From Trichosphaerium sp. ATCC 40318 (Eukaryota > Discosea > Flabellinia > Trichosidae), in contig JALMLS010000227.1 in assembly GCA_038496445.1 (NCBI GenBank), forward strand, positions 1 to 23,228: DNA of 23,228 bases, written 5' to 3'. The notes beneath the pieces were generated by a model. It saw only the letters and a program-made list of their open reading frames with translations. It made no database searches and had not been told where the DNA came from. A program made the position numbers and the translations under genes. This document shows positions 10,628 through 21,900 of this stretch, in pieces. The first letter of the stretch is position 1, and the number at the start of each line of letters is the position of its first letter.

Positions 10628-10842
10628 TTCACTTGCTAAAAAGCGTTATTACCACTTCTGACTTTGACCGACAACGAGGAGAAAAGGAACATCAAGCAGT
10701 AAACAATCCCTCCAATAGACGCAACAGCGGTGTAAATTACAACCACAACACACAAAAAATAAGGGTTGCAAAGAAGACAACAAGAAAGCCCTCTAAAAGG
10801 CAAAGCGCGATCAAAAAATTGGAAGTTATAGTACACGTTTAT

Positions 10843-13422
10843 TCATGGATGATATACATTGATTATACGCACGATATCTTGTCTGCAAATAGGACAACTT
10901 TCACCTAAAAATAAAAAAATCAGAATAAAAAAACCCAAAACAAAAACAAAAAAGAAAAGCGCTCTTTGCTTACATCTAGCAGCACATTCTGTGCAACAAG
11001 CCATATGTCCACACTCCAAAAAAACAGTATCCCTCTCCAAGGATAAGCAAATAACACACCGCATATCCCTACGACGCTTTGAACGTGAGTGCTTCGAAGA
11101 AGATCCATTGTGTTCGTGATGATGACTATTTGATACAGGCGTTGTTGGTTGTTGTGTTAACACTGTAGCCTCTGGAGGAGTGCCATCAGGTGTTTGTGTA
11201 GTAGTTGACGCTGTTAGAGATACAATAGGTGTAGTAGCCGTCTGTGAATTAACTAATTCGCCAGAAGGAGAATTAGATCCAGAATTATGAATACTTGAAG
11301 CAAGAGGACTAGTTCCATTCGCATCAGGTGTTCCATAAGCAGCCGAATCAACTTCTCCTTCGCCACCAGCATCCTCACCATGTCCAGCAACAATATCACT
11401 ATTGTGTCCGTTATAGGAACTATCGTCTTCAGTAGAATAATCGTCCATATCTCTTGGTGTTTGATTTAATTCGAGAACCATATCATTAATGAATTTACTG
11501 CCGACTGGGTACTTTAACTTTGCCGTATGAGAGTTCGCAAATTGTAATAGGGACTCGTAGACTGTTGGTGGATTTTTTAATGTCATGCCTGTTGGTTCTA
11601 CGCTATATAGTAGGCAATGTTTTATTTGTTTATGTGTGTCAACAAATGTGACAGCAAAGGACCCAGGTTGCGTTTTAGAGAAACGTATAAGGAAAGTACC
11701 CTTTTAAAAGTATCAGTAAATAGTACATTCAAATATTAACAAGTTTCTGAATATATACAAAGAGCGCCAGAGAGGCAATTTTGAACGAAAACAAAAAACC
11801 CAAAAAAAATCAAAAAACTCAAAACGGTAATTTGAACGAGTTTTTTTCAGCTGAATAGCGCTCAACCGAGAAATGTGTGATATACAGTTTTTTCCTTAAG
11901 CTTTATACTATATACTAGGTATTTATTTATAACCACCAGAGTGTATCAAAGCGAGAAAAAAATAACATTTTCATTCTTTTCAGCAAAAAACGTTTCATAC
12001 CTCAACTTTTGTTTGTAGTAACAGATTGGCTTCAAGTGCAGGTACAAATCCAGCAAGTAATCTAGTGCGTTCTCAAGTAAGTACACCGTATCACAAACAA
12101 GATTCAAAAAAAGAAGGAAAAAAAAATATACAACGTACCCGCCTTGTAACGCCTTTACAAGCCGCTTTGATGACCCTAGAATTATTTTAAGCATTTTTAA
12201 AGCCATTTACAAATGAAAGTATGTCAAATCAACGCCTAAGTACCATCAAACGGGCCAAACCATTTCAAATATATACCAAACTCAAAGGCGCTTACATAGC
12301 CGTCTTTTGTAAAATCTAAAGGCATGGCGTCAAAAATAAGCAAAAAAATGAATACGACACAATCCCCTACCACGAAATAAAGCGCACCTAAGAAAAATTT
12401 GATTACTTTCTCGTATTTTGGGACGTCAGCGTCTTTATTCGGCTCTGCTTCAGTAAACTTTGCAAACCATTCATCCCAAGCTACGAATATCGCCTGTAAG
12501 ATTATATATTAGGCAAATAGAGTAAGTTTTAACAAAATAGTAACTGAATGATTGTTCTCATTGCTTCAAAAATAAACTAAAAGGCGTTTAAGCATTTTGA
12601 CGTGCAGTGAAGCGTTTTTTCTATTGTTTTAATGCAGATCTGTCCAATCGGTACAAAACGTACGTCCGCGTATGCCTTTGTCCAAAAATCTTTACCGTCA
12701 TCACATAGAATCAAATCTCTACCTTTTTTGGGTCCATTTGGTTTGTACAAAGCGACAAACTGGTCGGCTTGTTGCTTTAATACGAAGTCTTCTTGATAGA
12801 GTTGTATTTTAGTCTCTTTCCAGAAGTCTAATTCAAATTTCTGCTTCAGCGTGACCAGTATTGTTCGTATTCGAGTCATAGTGTCGACAATAATCTGTAC
12901 GGAGTGTTCGTGTGTGATGTGTTGGTAAGCCTTTTTACAGAAGGCTCCAATGGAGCTCTTGACAAAGTCTACTGTTGTTTTTAACTCTGCGAGTTCTGCG
13001 AATACATTAATAGGCTCATTGATGACCTGGAATCCTCGTGTATGCTCGATGATGTATAAAAGGTCCCCAGCGAGTTTTGTGCAGTGATGAACGAGCACCT
13101 GTTGTTTACCACCCACTCTATGTTTCTTTTTACCACGTTTCCGCGACAGAAACGACGGTAGGAACGGGCTCCGCCCACCACCGGGCCCTTCTGTCTTTTT
13201 GTCCTCCGTGGTGGATATACTGGGATGTTCTCCCTGTGAAAACAATTTCCGTGTTTGCTACAACCGTTAAAAAACGAGTAAAATGAACAAAAATCAGTCT
13301 TTTTTGGTAAAGAGCGATTGCTGAATGGTCTTTGATTTAATGCGCCGTTATGTGCACTTCACAACACAAGGTACTTCGATATAAGTACTATAAATGAAAG
13401 TTTTTCGGATTCTGATGCCCAT
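10843..13422 (-). CDS. Cbl-like E3 ubiquitin ligase (4H-EF hand-SH2-RING)
   Basis: Exons, right to left: 13422-13375 (tentative start exon), 13233-12664, 12493-12388, 12315-12244, 12175-12139, 12061-12001, 11700-10974, 10904-10843; about 560 residues. The order matches the Cbl tyrosine-kinase-binding module. A helical region ends in GKDFWTKAYAD, comparable to the Cbl EFWRKAF segment. An EF-hand loop DFTKDGYVSAFE has all the calcium-ligand positions. The SH2 core GTFLIRFSKTQPGSF keeps the phosphotyrosine-binding Arg. A Ser/Thr/Gly-rich linker of ~110 residues precedes a C-terminal C3HC4 RING (CVICLSLERDTVFLECGH, CPICRQDI). Cbl proteins bind phosphotyrosine proteins and ubiquitinate them. The odd points are the long linker, where animal Cbl has a short helix, and the RING lying at the extreme C-terminus with no proline-rich tail or UBA domain. 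The 5' exon is weak; the rest is strong. Confidence 0.82.
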
Positions 13423-13649
13423 AAACGGTGAATTAGCGTGTTCTTACTAGATTCAACAAAAATTGATTTTATCCATCAAAGTATTCATGCTAAAGCATTA
13501 TCGTGATATGGTTCAATGCATCACGCAAACAGAAAACACGTGAAGCTTCTTTGAGAAGATAAAAAAAAACATTTCTTTAAAATTACATGGAAGGAACTAT
13601 CTCCGCCATATTTCAACAAAATAGAGCTGATGTGCAAACTTGTAAGTTC

Positions 13650-15181
13650 CTACATATGAAAGTAAACCATTGACATAACTCGATGACCTTTAATGTACCT
13701 CTGTCGTGCTGTTTTTCGCCTTGTAGACATTCTAGACCAATCCCAGGTATAGTTAGCATCAACGACTTGTATCACAAAAGGGAAATACTGAAGTAATCCT
13801 CCAGCACCAAGCGCAGCTAGATTAGCTTTTGATACATTATACCTAAGCGTACGAAACGAGTTAGAACACTAGAACGCCTTAAAACAATTCTGCTTTTTTT
13901 TTCACTAACCAATCCTTTGTTTGTCTTATGCAAAGCGCCTCTCCTGCACGTGTTAAGAAATCAAGCTGATTCTGGTGTTGTTGCCAATATCCATTTGCTT
14001 TTGTGTTACTACATTCGAATCGCCAAGACTGCTCTGCAAAGATGCTTCGAAGAGCTTTTGAGATTGACTTGTCATACCTTGTTTTGGTTAGCACAAAAAA
14101 CTATTTAGAGCAACGTACTTTCTAGTGAAGTTCATACCGCCAGCCTCTATTATATCTTCCTGAGCACAGTCATTCCAGTCGTCTAGTACTTGAATACCAA
14201 GTCTCTGTGCAACAATTTCGCACTCACTCCGTTGGTTACTGATGCTGTTCCAGTGGTGTCTTGGTTTAACTCTAATAGTTAAAAACACGTGAGTAAAAAT
14301 AGTTAAGTTTTTTTTTGAGCCTACTTAAATCTTGAAGTATTCCATCTGTAGTTCGAATATACAACCTTTAAAGTTCCAACGACAGAGTTACCATGCCTGC
14401 GAATATGTTAAGCGTAAATTTAAAGGATTTGATATTACTTAAAGAGTATTTGGGTTCCACCTTTCTGCATTACGTCTTCGAGTACACACTTGTACCTTAA
14501 AATAAAGTCATCAAAAGGGTATAGCTGATCATTGAGGTTAATATTACCACCCATCAAGTGTCTTTATGTCAAGCTTCTCGCCAATCTGATCCATCTTTTC
14601 GCGACAGTTATTAACGTCATCCCAATGACCTCTAGGCGTGGCTCTATTGATATCTTTGAGAACTTTTTTTTTGGACAGTCATGAGAACTTTACGTAAACT
14701 CTTTTAGAACCCAGTTGTGCTTAGGATATACTTCTTTTAACGCAGAAGGTATTGACCAGTTATAACTGAGCAAAGTGTCAGATGGGACCTGTGAGATGAT
14801 CAAATTGCAAAACCACAAACCGGTTTAATACTGAACGTTCTTTAATATCGCGTATTTCATTCTGCGTCACGCTATACCAATCATCTAGGCATGTAATACG
14901 AAGTTTTTTAGCGATTGAATTTAATCCCTTTTTATGTGTTGCTTGTTGGCTCCAATAGCCCCAAGACCAATATCTATAGCGTCTTAGCTGAGTTTGCGGT
15001 AAAATTACGATAAATGAAGTTTGTAACCACACAATGTAGCTGTATTTGAGTGCATAATAATATACGTGCCCTTTCTTATTGCTTTTACGGCGTTTTAGCG
15101 ATCGTACTGGTAAGTTTTAGCATAATATTGTTTAGAACGAGTGTACGTACGCCGTATAGCCTTTGACGCTATTGCTGCCAT
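13650..15181 (-). CDS. Four-repeat 'DWY' protein
   Basis: Ten exons, right to left: 15181-15151, 15106-15066, 14987-14832, 14788-14700, 14643-14548, 14495-14439, 14396-14325, 14271-14119, 14077-13910, 13842-13650; 351 residues. After a basic N-terminus there are four tandem units of ~72-76 residues. Each follows the pattern G/H-x-W ... helix ... A-x-x-L-x-I-x-x-x-x-DW(Y) ... GG ... S-x-x-x-AL-x-x-x-Y-x-x-x-x-W. Clear examples are KLRITCLDDWYSVTQNEI, KLDIKTLDGWYKCVLEDV, RLGIQVLDDWNDCAQEDI and CIRQTKDWYNVSKANLAALG. I remember similar unnamed tandem repeats in proteins of scattered protists, algae and fungi, but know no function. No leader or membrane segment is seen. The last exon could splice at 13698 instead of ending at the TAG at 13650-13652. 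Confidence 0.75.
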
Positions 15182-15406
15182 CACATGTCAAATATAATCA
15201 TAAATAATCATAACATTCCACAAAAGTCCGTTCAAATAATTCAAGTGCTTTACAGAGCTTGAACTAATCATGTGTGGTGAATCTCCGTACCTTAAACGTT
15301 CTGCGGAACCTCAGGAGTACGTAAGAGCAAGTGACTGATTTAACCGATTCTATCTTTTTTTTTTCTTGTACAATTTCAGTTTGTTTTAGGACGCTTGTTG
15401 TGTTCG
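15182..15406. other. Intergenic, no gene seen
   Basis: AT-rich and noncoding on both strands as far as I can see. It should contain the promoter of the minus-strand DWY-repeat gene. Confidence 0.4.
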
Positions 15407-15607
15407 CTATTTATAATCTGAGTTTCTGATGTAGGAATCTAACAAACTAACTGTCATTTCGCTAAGCTGCCAGTTATTTAAAGTACAGTTTGACCACTCG
15501 TGACCTGTTAACCAAAATGTGCTATTTCCACCTTGACATTTTACATTATTATTAATATTACCCCAAACCGCAAAGAAATAAATGACACTTCCTAATACAA
15601 CACCCAA
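15407..15607 (-). CDS. Possible small secreted peptide, 66 residues
   Basis: A single open frame with ATG at 15607. It begins with a hydrophobic leader-like stretch (MGVVLGSVIYFFAVWG), followed by two cysteines in a Trp-, Asn- and Ser-rich context (VKCQGGNSTFWLTG, WSNCTLNNW) with two N-glycosylation sequons. Its first 26 nt overlap, in antisense, the first exon of the homeobox gene on the other strand, so the two genes would start head to head and overlap. It could be the first exon of a longer gene, though I saw no good donor, or a chance frame. Function unknown. Confidence 0.3.
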   Translation of the reverse strand: MGVVLGSVIYFFAVWGNINNNVKCQGGNSTFWLTGHEWSNCTLNNWQLSEMTVSLLDSYIRNSDYK

Positions 15608-16969
15608 ACATCAACGAAAAGTTAATACGCGCATTGATAATGAAAAGAAACGAAGAGAGGATGCCAAGAAAAATATAAACCAAACAATTACATCAAAAAT
15701 ATATTTCTTACAACCTACAGGCAGTATGTAATATTTTACTACATTTATAACGGATTTTAATTACTGACAAAAAAAAGAACCTCTAGAAGCTTCTGGAGAT
15801 AGTCAATCACATGCCCTTGGAGGAGATTTCGAAGGTTTAACGAAGAAAGAAAATAAAAAACTCAAGAGCGATTATGATCACGTGGTCTCTAATGAATTTG
15901 CTTCACACTTCGAAACCGCTATTAATCAATGTAAGGACAGCGTATCGGTACAGTCAAACAATCAAATATTGTTTAAAAACTTTTCATTTGACGTTCTGTT
16001 TAGACTTGCGAATGGGACAGTGAGAAACCAATACAAGTGCACGAAGATGTTGACTACAGTTTACACATTGAATCTTCTGATGTTGAGTTACAGCAAATAG
16101 AGTGCAGGTAACAGTTATTCAATGTCTCTGCTCATCTCTTGTAAAACAACATTTTCACTGCTTTTCTAGGTATAAAGTGGAGCTCATACGAATAAACTAC
16201 GTTCAAGAACGTCATATGAATCAGCTCATTCGGTTATTAAAAGCTCAGGTATTTGAACAACAAGCAAAATCATAACACAAGCTAAACCTTTTCAAAAAGT
16301 TGAAATTGCGTTTGGTTACTCAAAGCGAAGCTGAAAGGAAGGTGACGCGCCTAGCGTCAGAGTTTAATAGTGCAAAACAAGCTTTAAAGACATTTGTATG
16401 TGGTATAATATCAGAGAGACAGGTAAATATGACGAAATCACGTGGGGAGTTGATTAAAAAGACTTCTAAAATCAAACTAGTTTTTCACATCTGTTTTAGG
16501 AGAAGGCCAGACCGGCGAAAAGAAAACGTCAAACACTGTCAAAACATGCGACATCATTACTCGAAACGTGGTTCTTCAACCACTTAAATCATCCTTACCC
16601 TTCGGAACAAGAGAAAGCCGATCTTGCTAAAAGTTGTAACCTTACAACACAACAAATAAATGTACGTTCTATTACTACCTCTTTTCCGATACACAATGAA
16701 AAAAATCACCTTAAAAAATCACCTTAACAACAATCACTACTCAGATATGTTTTTATTTCTTTAACATGTGATATGTTTCAGTGTCACAAAAAGGAGAAAC
16801 AAACCCGAATAATGTCTTTTACATTTCTTTATTTTTTTAATTTTTCTTATAGAATTGGTTTGGTAATAAGCGCATTCGATACAAACGTAAGGTCGATGGA
16901 AATAAAACACAAAAGAAGGGTAAGAGCGCAAAGAGGAGAAAAATCCAAAAATCTACTCTTGGCATGTGA
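15582..16969 (+). CDS. PBC/Pbx-like TALE-class homeobox transcription factor
   Basis: Seven exons with consistent phases encode 293 residues: 15582-15723, 15787-15941, 16004-16107, 16170-16248, 16300-16422, 16500-16661, 16853-16969. The homeodomain (residues ~208-270) has the three-residue TALE insertion (NHLNHPYPSEQEKADLA) and a recognition helix INNWFGNKRIRYKRK. The WFGNKRIRYK string is the hallmark of the PBC (Pbx/Exd) class, whereas Meis, Irx and Tgif use other residues after WF. Upstream helical segments (YKVELIRINYVQERHMNQL, then a stretch running EAERKVTRLASEF) are weakly like the PBC-B region. The intron between the QQIN and NWFGNK codons splits the recognition helix, and at 191 nt it is one of the longer ones here. 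The basic tail (KKGKSAKRRK) may be a nuclear signal. The start at 15582 is the only ATG that opens the frame of exon 2. Confidence 0.87.
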
Positions 16970-17290
16970 CATTCGACCAAAATAGCTCAAAGTTCAACTA
17001 GAAAGAAAAATAAATAAAAATCCAGAAAACTACAAATCATCTGTCGAGAAGGAACTATAAATATTTGTACCTGTGCTTTTCGGATACTACATTTAATATT
17101 GTTTTGTAACATAAGTTCAAATTGGCTTAACATTACTTAAGGAAGGTGGTTTTTTATTGGGAAATGAGCACAATGTGTAAGACATTCTCCATTCGCCAAA
17201 GGTGCACAGGTACTGAAACTTTTCCACTTCAAGTCGCTTGTTATTAGGAGTTAGATCGCAAAGTTCTTTGATTGCGCTTATGTACTGTAG
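16970..17290. other. Region 5' of the ADAM-like gene; first exon unresolved
   Basis: Contains a TATA-like element and an ATG at 17164-17166, but no reading joins that ATG to the exon at 17291 in phase using ordinary splice sites. The missing signal-peptide exon of the ADAM-like gene should lie here. A minus-strand frame of 85 codons (17117-17374) overlaps and looks accidental. Confidence 0.35.
17056..17063 (+). promoter_or_regulatory. TATA-like element
   Basis: TATAAATA about 100 nt upstream of the ATG at 17164 and after the end of the homeobox gene. Position and sequence fit a core promoter of the ADAM-like gene, but similar strings are common at this base composition. Confidence 0.3.
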
Positions 17291-18922
17291 ATCTCCATTC
17301 ACGATGGTGTTAATATCACTCATGTGGAAGCACCAGATAATATGTTTAGAGCAGTAGGAGAAAATCATCAACATTTACATGTTACTGTTCATGATGACGA
17401 CACTTTTTCTGGGTTCTTTATTGAACACGATGAGTGGGTTTCTTTTGATTCAGTTATTGCGTACGTTCATTTATCCTTTTGTGTCACGTGCCACAAGCAA
17501 TGACATCTTCATACAGACACGAGAGTTTCATGACGGCTACTCATAAGAGTAAAATTGGAAACGGAACTCACTTGCTTTTGTGGTAATCAGTTTTTGAGTT
17601 GCTGTTGTATTCACTTGATTGAAGGGAAGCTACATCACCGAACACGAAGCGAGCTTTTCCTAATGGTAACACACTCCCTGTTACACCACCGCCGGCGCCA
17701 TGTCCTTCGACAATACATGCTATCACAATAGTAAGTATGTGTATCATGTGTTGTATCTTAGTCATTCATTAGACGGTTGGTGTTAGTGTTGGATACTATC
17801 AGTTAGCTGGGAGCATCAACGATACCGTGGATAGAGTTTCAAGTGGTATGTAATAATAGCTTTAAATATCGCTTATTTTGTTAGCTTTCGTTGGTGCCAA
17901 CGTTTTCCTTGGCACAGATTTGGTACTGACACAGTTTACAAATATTGTGATTTGACGACTTGCAACTAACACAATCTATCAGAATTTGCGTTTGGTTATT
18001 GAAAACACGATAATATACACATCAACAGGTAGCGAAATATCAACTTTCTTGTAAGAAAACGCCAAACTTACTATAAATAGGTGGTCCACAATGGAACATG
18101 CTAAGGTCTCCTGAGTGTTCTTTTTCAAATTTTAACTGGCAAGACTCTATAAAACAATGTTGTGGCGTTACTGCAGGAGGCATACTATTTCATGGTTGTG
18201 ACGGTAGCCTTTCATCAGGAACAGGAGTACTTTGTGTATTGTCATTTGTGTGCAATTGTTCATTTTTTTTACATTCTTATAGGGTGCTAATCATAACGCC
18301 GTTTTTAAGTTCTTGAACGTTCTACAAACTAGAAGACTACTCGGTAAAGCTATTGGAAGAGGGTTTGGGGTAGGAACTAATGCTAATGGGATTATGGGAT
18401 CTCTCCAAACTTCGAGGTTTGTTTCTTTTTTTTTTTTCCCTCTTTTTTTGATTTTAATGATTCAATCAGTGATACAAGACACGATAGATTCTCAAAAGAA
18501 AGTCAAACAGATATATGCAATAACCTTGAAGATACACAATACAACTGCATTGGTCCTGAAACAATTTAAATAAAATAATAAACAATTTACATCTGGAAAC
18601 TGATTGTTCAAATGCTTACATGTTACACGTGTTATTATTCTAGCTAAATTTTGAAAAGATTGAGAAATTGATTAGAGCTATATCTCAATGTTGCCTTCAC
18701 TGATGAGAACAAATGGCAACAAGCAATAGATCAAGGTTTTACAAAATGTGGCTACAGTTCCAAAAACGAAAGTTGTTGGGTTCAAGGGAGAAGCAAATTG
18801 AAGTCAGTGTTTAAGATGTACACCATCAAAAAGGGTAATTATAACCTTATTTTACACAAAATTGTTTTTAGTTTACTAAACTTTTAGATGATGTAGCTTC
18901 AAGTTCAGTTGTCTTCTCCTAA
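17291..18922 (+). CDS. ADAM/reprolysin-like protein with a dead zinc site (5' exon missing)
   Basis: Exons: 17291-17460, 17517-17582, 17625-17730, 17773-17845, 17885-17946, 17983-18028, 18081-18226, 18283-18416, 18470-18552, 18676-18834, 18888-18922; 359 residues plus an unresolved N-terminus. The first part resembles an ADAM prodomain (HDDDTFSGFFIEHDEWVSF, then SVIAHESF). A metalloprotease-like domain follows: VGVSVGYYQLAGSINDTVDR, then TNINLRLVIENTIIYTS, and later a ANGIMGS turn and DRFSKESQTDICNNL before a cysteine. These match the M12B plan. Where active ADAMs have HExxHxxGxxHD, this protein reads KAIGRGFGVGTN: all three zinc-binding His and the catalytic Glu are gone. It is therefore probably a non-catalytic pseudoprotease acting outside the cell by binding. 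I see no disintegrin domain or membrane helix. The exon after 18552 uses a weak GTCCTG donor; the frame could instead stop at 18571. Confidence 0.6.
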
Positions 18923-18971
18923 CACAAACATTAATTTTTTTGGATAGTAAAAACTTTCCAAAATCATGTTT
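18923..18971. other. 49-nt convergent gene end
   Basis: The stop codons of the plus-strand ADAM-like gene and the minus-strand seven-helix gene face each other with 49 nt between them, so their 3' untranslated regions must overlap in antisense. Confidence 0.5.
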
Positions 18972-21900
18972 CTAGAGATCTCCACGTACATCTTTTAATT
19001 CGTTTTTGGATGATGAAAGACCAGCAATACCTGAACCAACTTTTTTAGAAAACTTTTCAAACACAGAACCTTTCTACACATCAAAAGTTAATAAAAGAAA
19101 AAAACACGTGGACTAAATAAACTTACCCTGAACAGTAAGAAAATTACAACAATTGGCGGTACTTCTAGTATCAGTAGAGCCATAGTAACCAATTCTGGTG
19201 TTGGTGCTGTATAATTTATTGTAACTACTAACCATATTGCTTGTCCAGTAAGACAAAATATAAATACACAAGTCAACACAAACGACTAAAAAAAAGTTAG
19301 CAAGTTACAAAAAAAGTGAAAAAAGTAAGAATCTCACGTTGGCCACAGATTTTGTAGTATTCGCTGAATTTGCTTGTTCTTTACCCTGTAATGCTGCTGC
19401 CTTACCAAGTGAGTAAATCTAATAAAAATATTAGAACCTTAGCCTTGGGATTCCTCAAAGAAAGAAAAGCAAATAAAGTTGATAAAAATATCTTGGATAA
19501 AAGTCAGTACCAAATGTCCTCCATAAAATGCTGCTGCGAAAGATAGCCCAATGCAATCAAGGGCAAATGATACCCGATAAATAATAGAAACCTTTTGTAA
19601 TATCATAAGATACAATAATCGGAAAAAGAGAATACAACGTACAATGCCAGCTCTAGTAACACTATCTCGCTCTTCATTACAAGTTGTTGCTACGTCATCT
19701 TCAAGGAATATTACAAACAACGCAGTGCATAATACTGATCTATTAAAACGCGTTAGGAATGCCAATATAGAGTACAAAACCGACTACATACAAGGCGATA
19801 GCGGCTGCAAGAAAACCAAGGTAGAGTGGCTGCAATTTTTTAATGTTTGTTCCTGAGACTTGCATTGCAAAGTAATAGAATTCTGCCCTACACTCATTTG
19901 TAAGACAAGTAGCACTATAAACAAACAATATAACAGACAACATACCACCGAGTGATAATGAGGAATACAACGGCAAGAAGTAGTAAAGAGGGTAATACAC
20001 TAAAACACAAGGGTAAGATTTTTAATTTTGCGCAAAAAAAGTTATTTCAATCAAACCTTAGTATGCTGTCAAGCCATACGAATCGCTGTGTAACGCCCAC
20101 TGGTACTAGTAAAAAGAAGACGGCTCTATCTAAGCAATAGAAAACAGCTATTAGTAGGGCTACTCGCGGTAAAGACCAGAACTGTCCATTCTTTGTTGAT
20201 TCTTTATCCAACATGTGAATAATAAGAGCATACAGTATAAGCACTATATAATTGCGTCAACAAACCAAAGCAATGCAACAAAACTAGTCTTACCTCCAAG
20301 ACAGACATATATAAGTACACTAAGATACAGGAGTATAATAGCAGAAGCTCCAAAAGTCTCAAAATACGTTTTTGTTTGATAGTCTAAGGAGCAACAAATT
20401 AAAAACTTTCAAAAAAAAAGAAGATTGTTTTTGATAGAAGTGTGAAGTTAATGTACCATCTCTGAGACCCATAAGGAATGTTGGCGTATCTGTAGGGACA
20501 TAACATATTTCTACTCCATCTTTGAGTTCAAACACTTCATCGTCTAAGTAAGGTTAGCAACTCAGCTTAAGCTATTTAATCAAACTCATACTTATAATAA
20601 CAAACTCTTCAACTGAGTCCCTTAATTCTAATACAGCCAAGCCAACCAAAGTAACATCTTCCACTGTCAATTCCTTTAAGTAAAATTAAAACTTGTTTAC
20701 ATCAATGGAGTACGTACGGTACAGTAACATTAATACAAGTCAAGAAACCACTAGTAATATTTTCAGAACTTGTAACAGAATAGCCATCACTTATAAGTTC
20801 GCCAACAATGGCATTATGTATATTAACATAGAACCTTATAGAACCATCACCAACTTGGTTAGATTCCAGAGAAGCTTTAAACAATAAGAATAAAGGAAAA
20901 AGACCAAACAACTTACCTGGAAAAAATGGAGATATAACGACTTGTTCAAAAGAGCTTTCACGAACAACCTAAGTGCTATTAGACTCCAGAACGGCTGCTT
21001 GCGTATTATTGAATGTTCCTTACCCGAACGACTGCCTCAGTACAAGCAGTAGCAGTATAGTTTGATGTTACAACAAGCTTAGCATTTGTTGTAAACGAAA
21101 GATTTCTATTGGCTAGATTTGGACATATTTGAAATGAAGCCAAAGCATGCCCGTTATTGTTGTTAAATGTTTCTGAGTTGAAACAATCACTACCACCACT
21201 TTTGTTATCTCCACATAAACATGAAGTAGTCTGAAGAGCATCAAGTACACCTTATTCAAAGAGTTAAACTTAAACAAATTCTTGATTGTTTTTTTTCCTC
21301 ATCAATTCAAAGAACTCACCAGAAAATCTACATTGGAACTCTGATTTTATAAGTCTTTCTAAAATATTAGCTTGAATTTCTGGTATGATCTTGACAACTT
21401 CTGAATCAATAACGTCACCACTTAAGAACCCAGGTTAGACGTTTAAAGCAAAAAAAAAAAAACAAAAGATTTTCGGACACTTTTGTGTAGACAAGACGCA
21501 CTAGATAACATCTGCTGGTTCCCACGTAGGTGTAATAGTCGTTGAAGGAAGCCATGTATATTTATTCCTCCAAACCCCTGTACGCCACGTGTTCCTTTGT
21601 CCAAATACACCAGCACAGGCAGTACACTCAGTTTCGTTCTTTAGAGATAAGTGGGCGAACTGAGTAGGATACAAGGAGTCTATGCAGTAATGTCCTCTAT
21701 AGCATGTGTTAGAAATTTAACATTCCAAATATACATGTACCTTTCCAGGCATTCTTGCTGTGATGTAGCAGCATCATAGAAAGTACTAAACATCAGCATT
21801 GTTAGTATACATGTGGATGAACAAAATTGTATTACCCTCCGACTGCTTCGCAAGCTGACCTTGTCGCAATTGTCCTATCATTGCAACCACCCTGTATATA

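Noticed and set aside
12494-12663. Open frame running past the Cbl-like exon into CIKTIEKTLHC
   Set aside because: It stops shortly after, whereas splicing at the GTACGT donor restores the AIFVAWDEWF continuation expected from Cbl.
17117-17374. Minus-strand 85-residue frame
   Set aside because: It overlaps the ADAM-like prodomain exon on the plus strand, has no clear splice partners, and the plus reading continues into a recognisable protein.
17568-17765. Minus-strand 65-residue frame with a strong signal-peptide-like start
   Set aside because: The plus strand has a phase-perfect exon (17625-17730) with good flanking introns that joins the two halves of the ADAM-like protein. The minus frame is its antisense shadow.
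18976-19116. Plus-strand exon-like frame that could extend the ADAM-like gene with a 47-residue tail
   Set aside because: The minus strand here is the last exon of the seven-helix gene, joined by a canonical GTAAGT donor and an acceptor with a TTAAC branch site and pyrimidine tract. That explanation is better.
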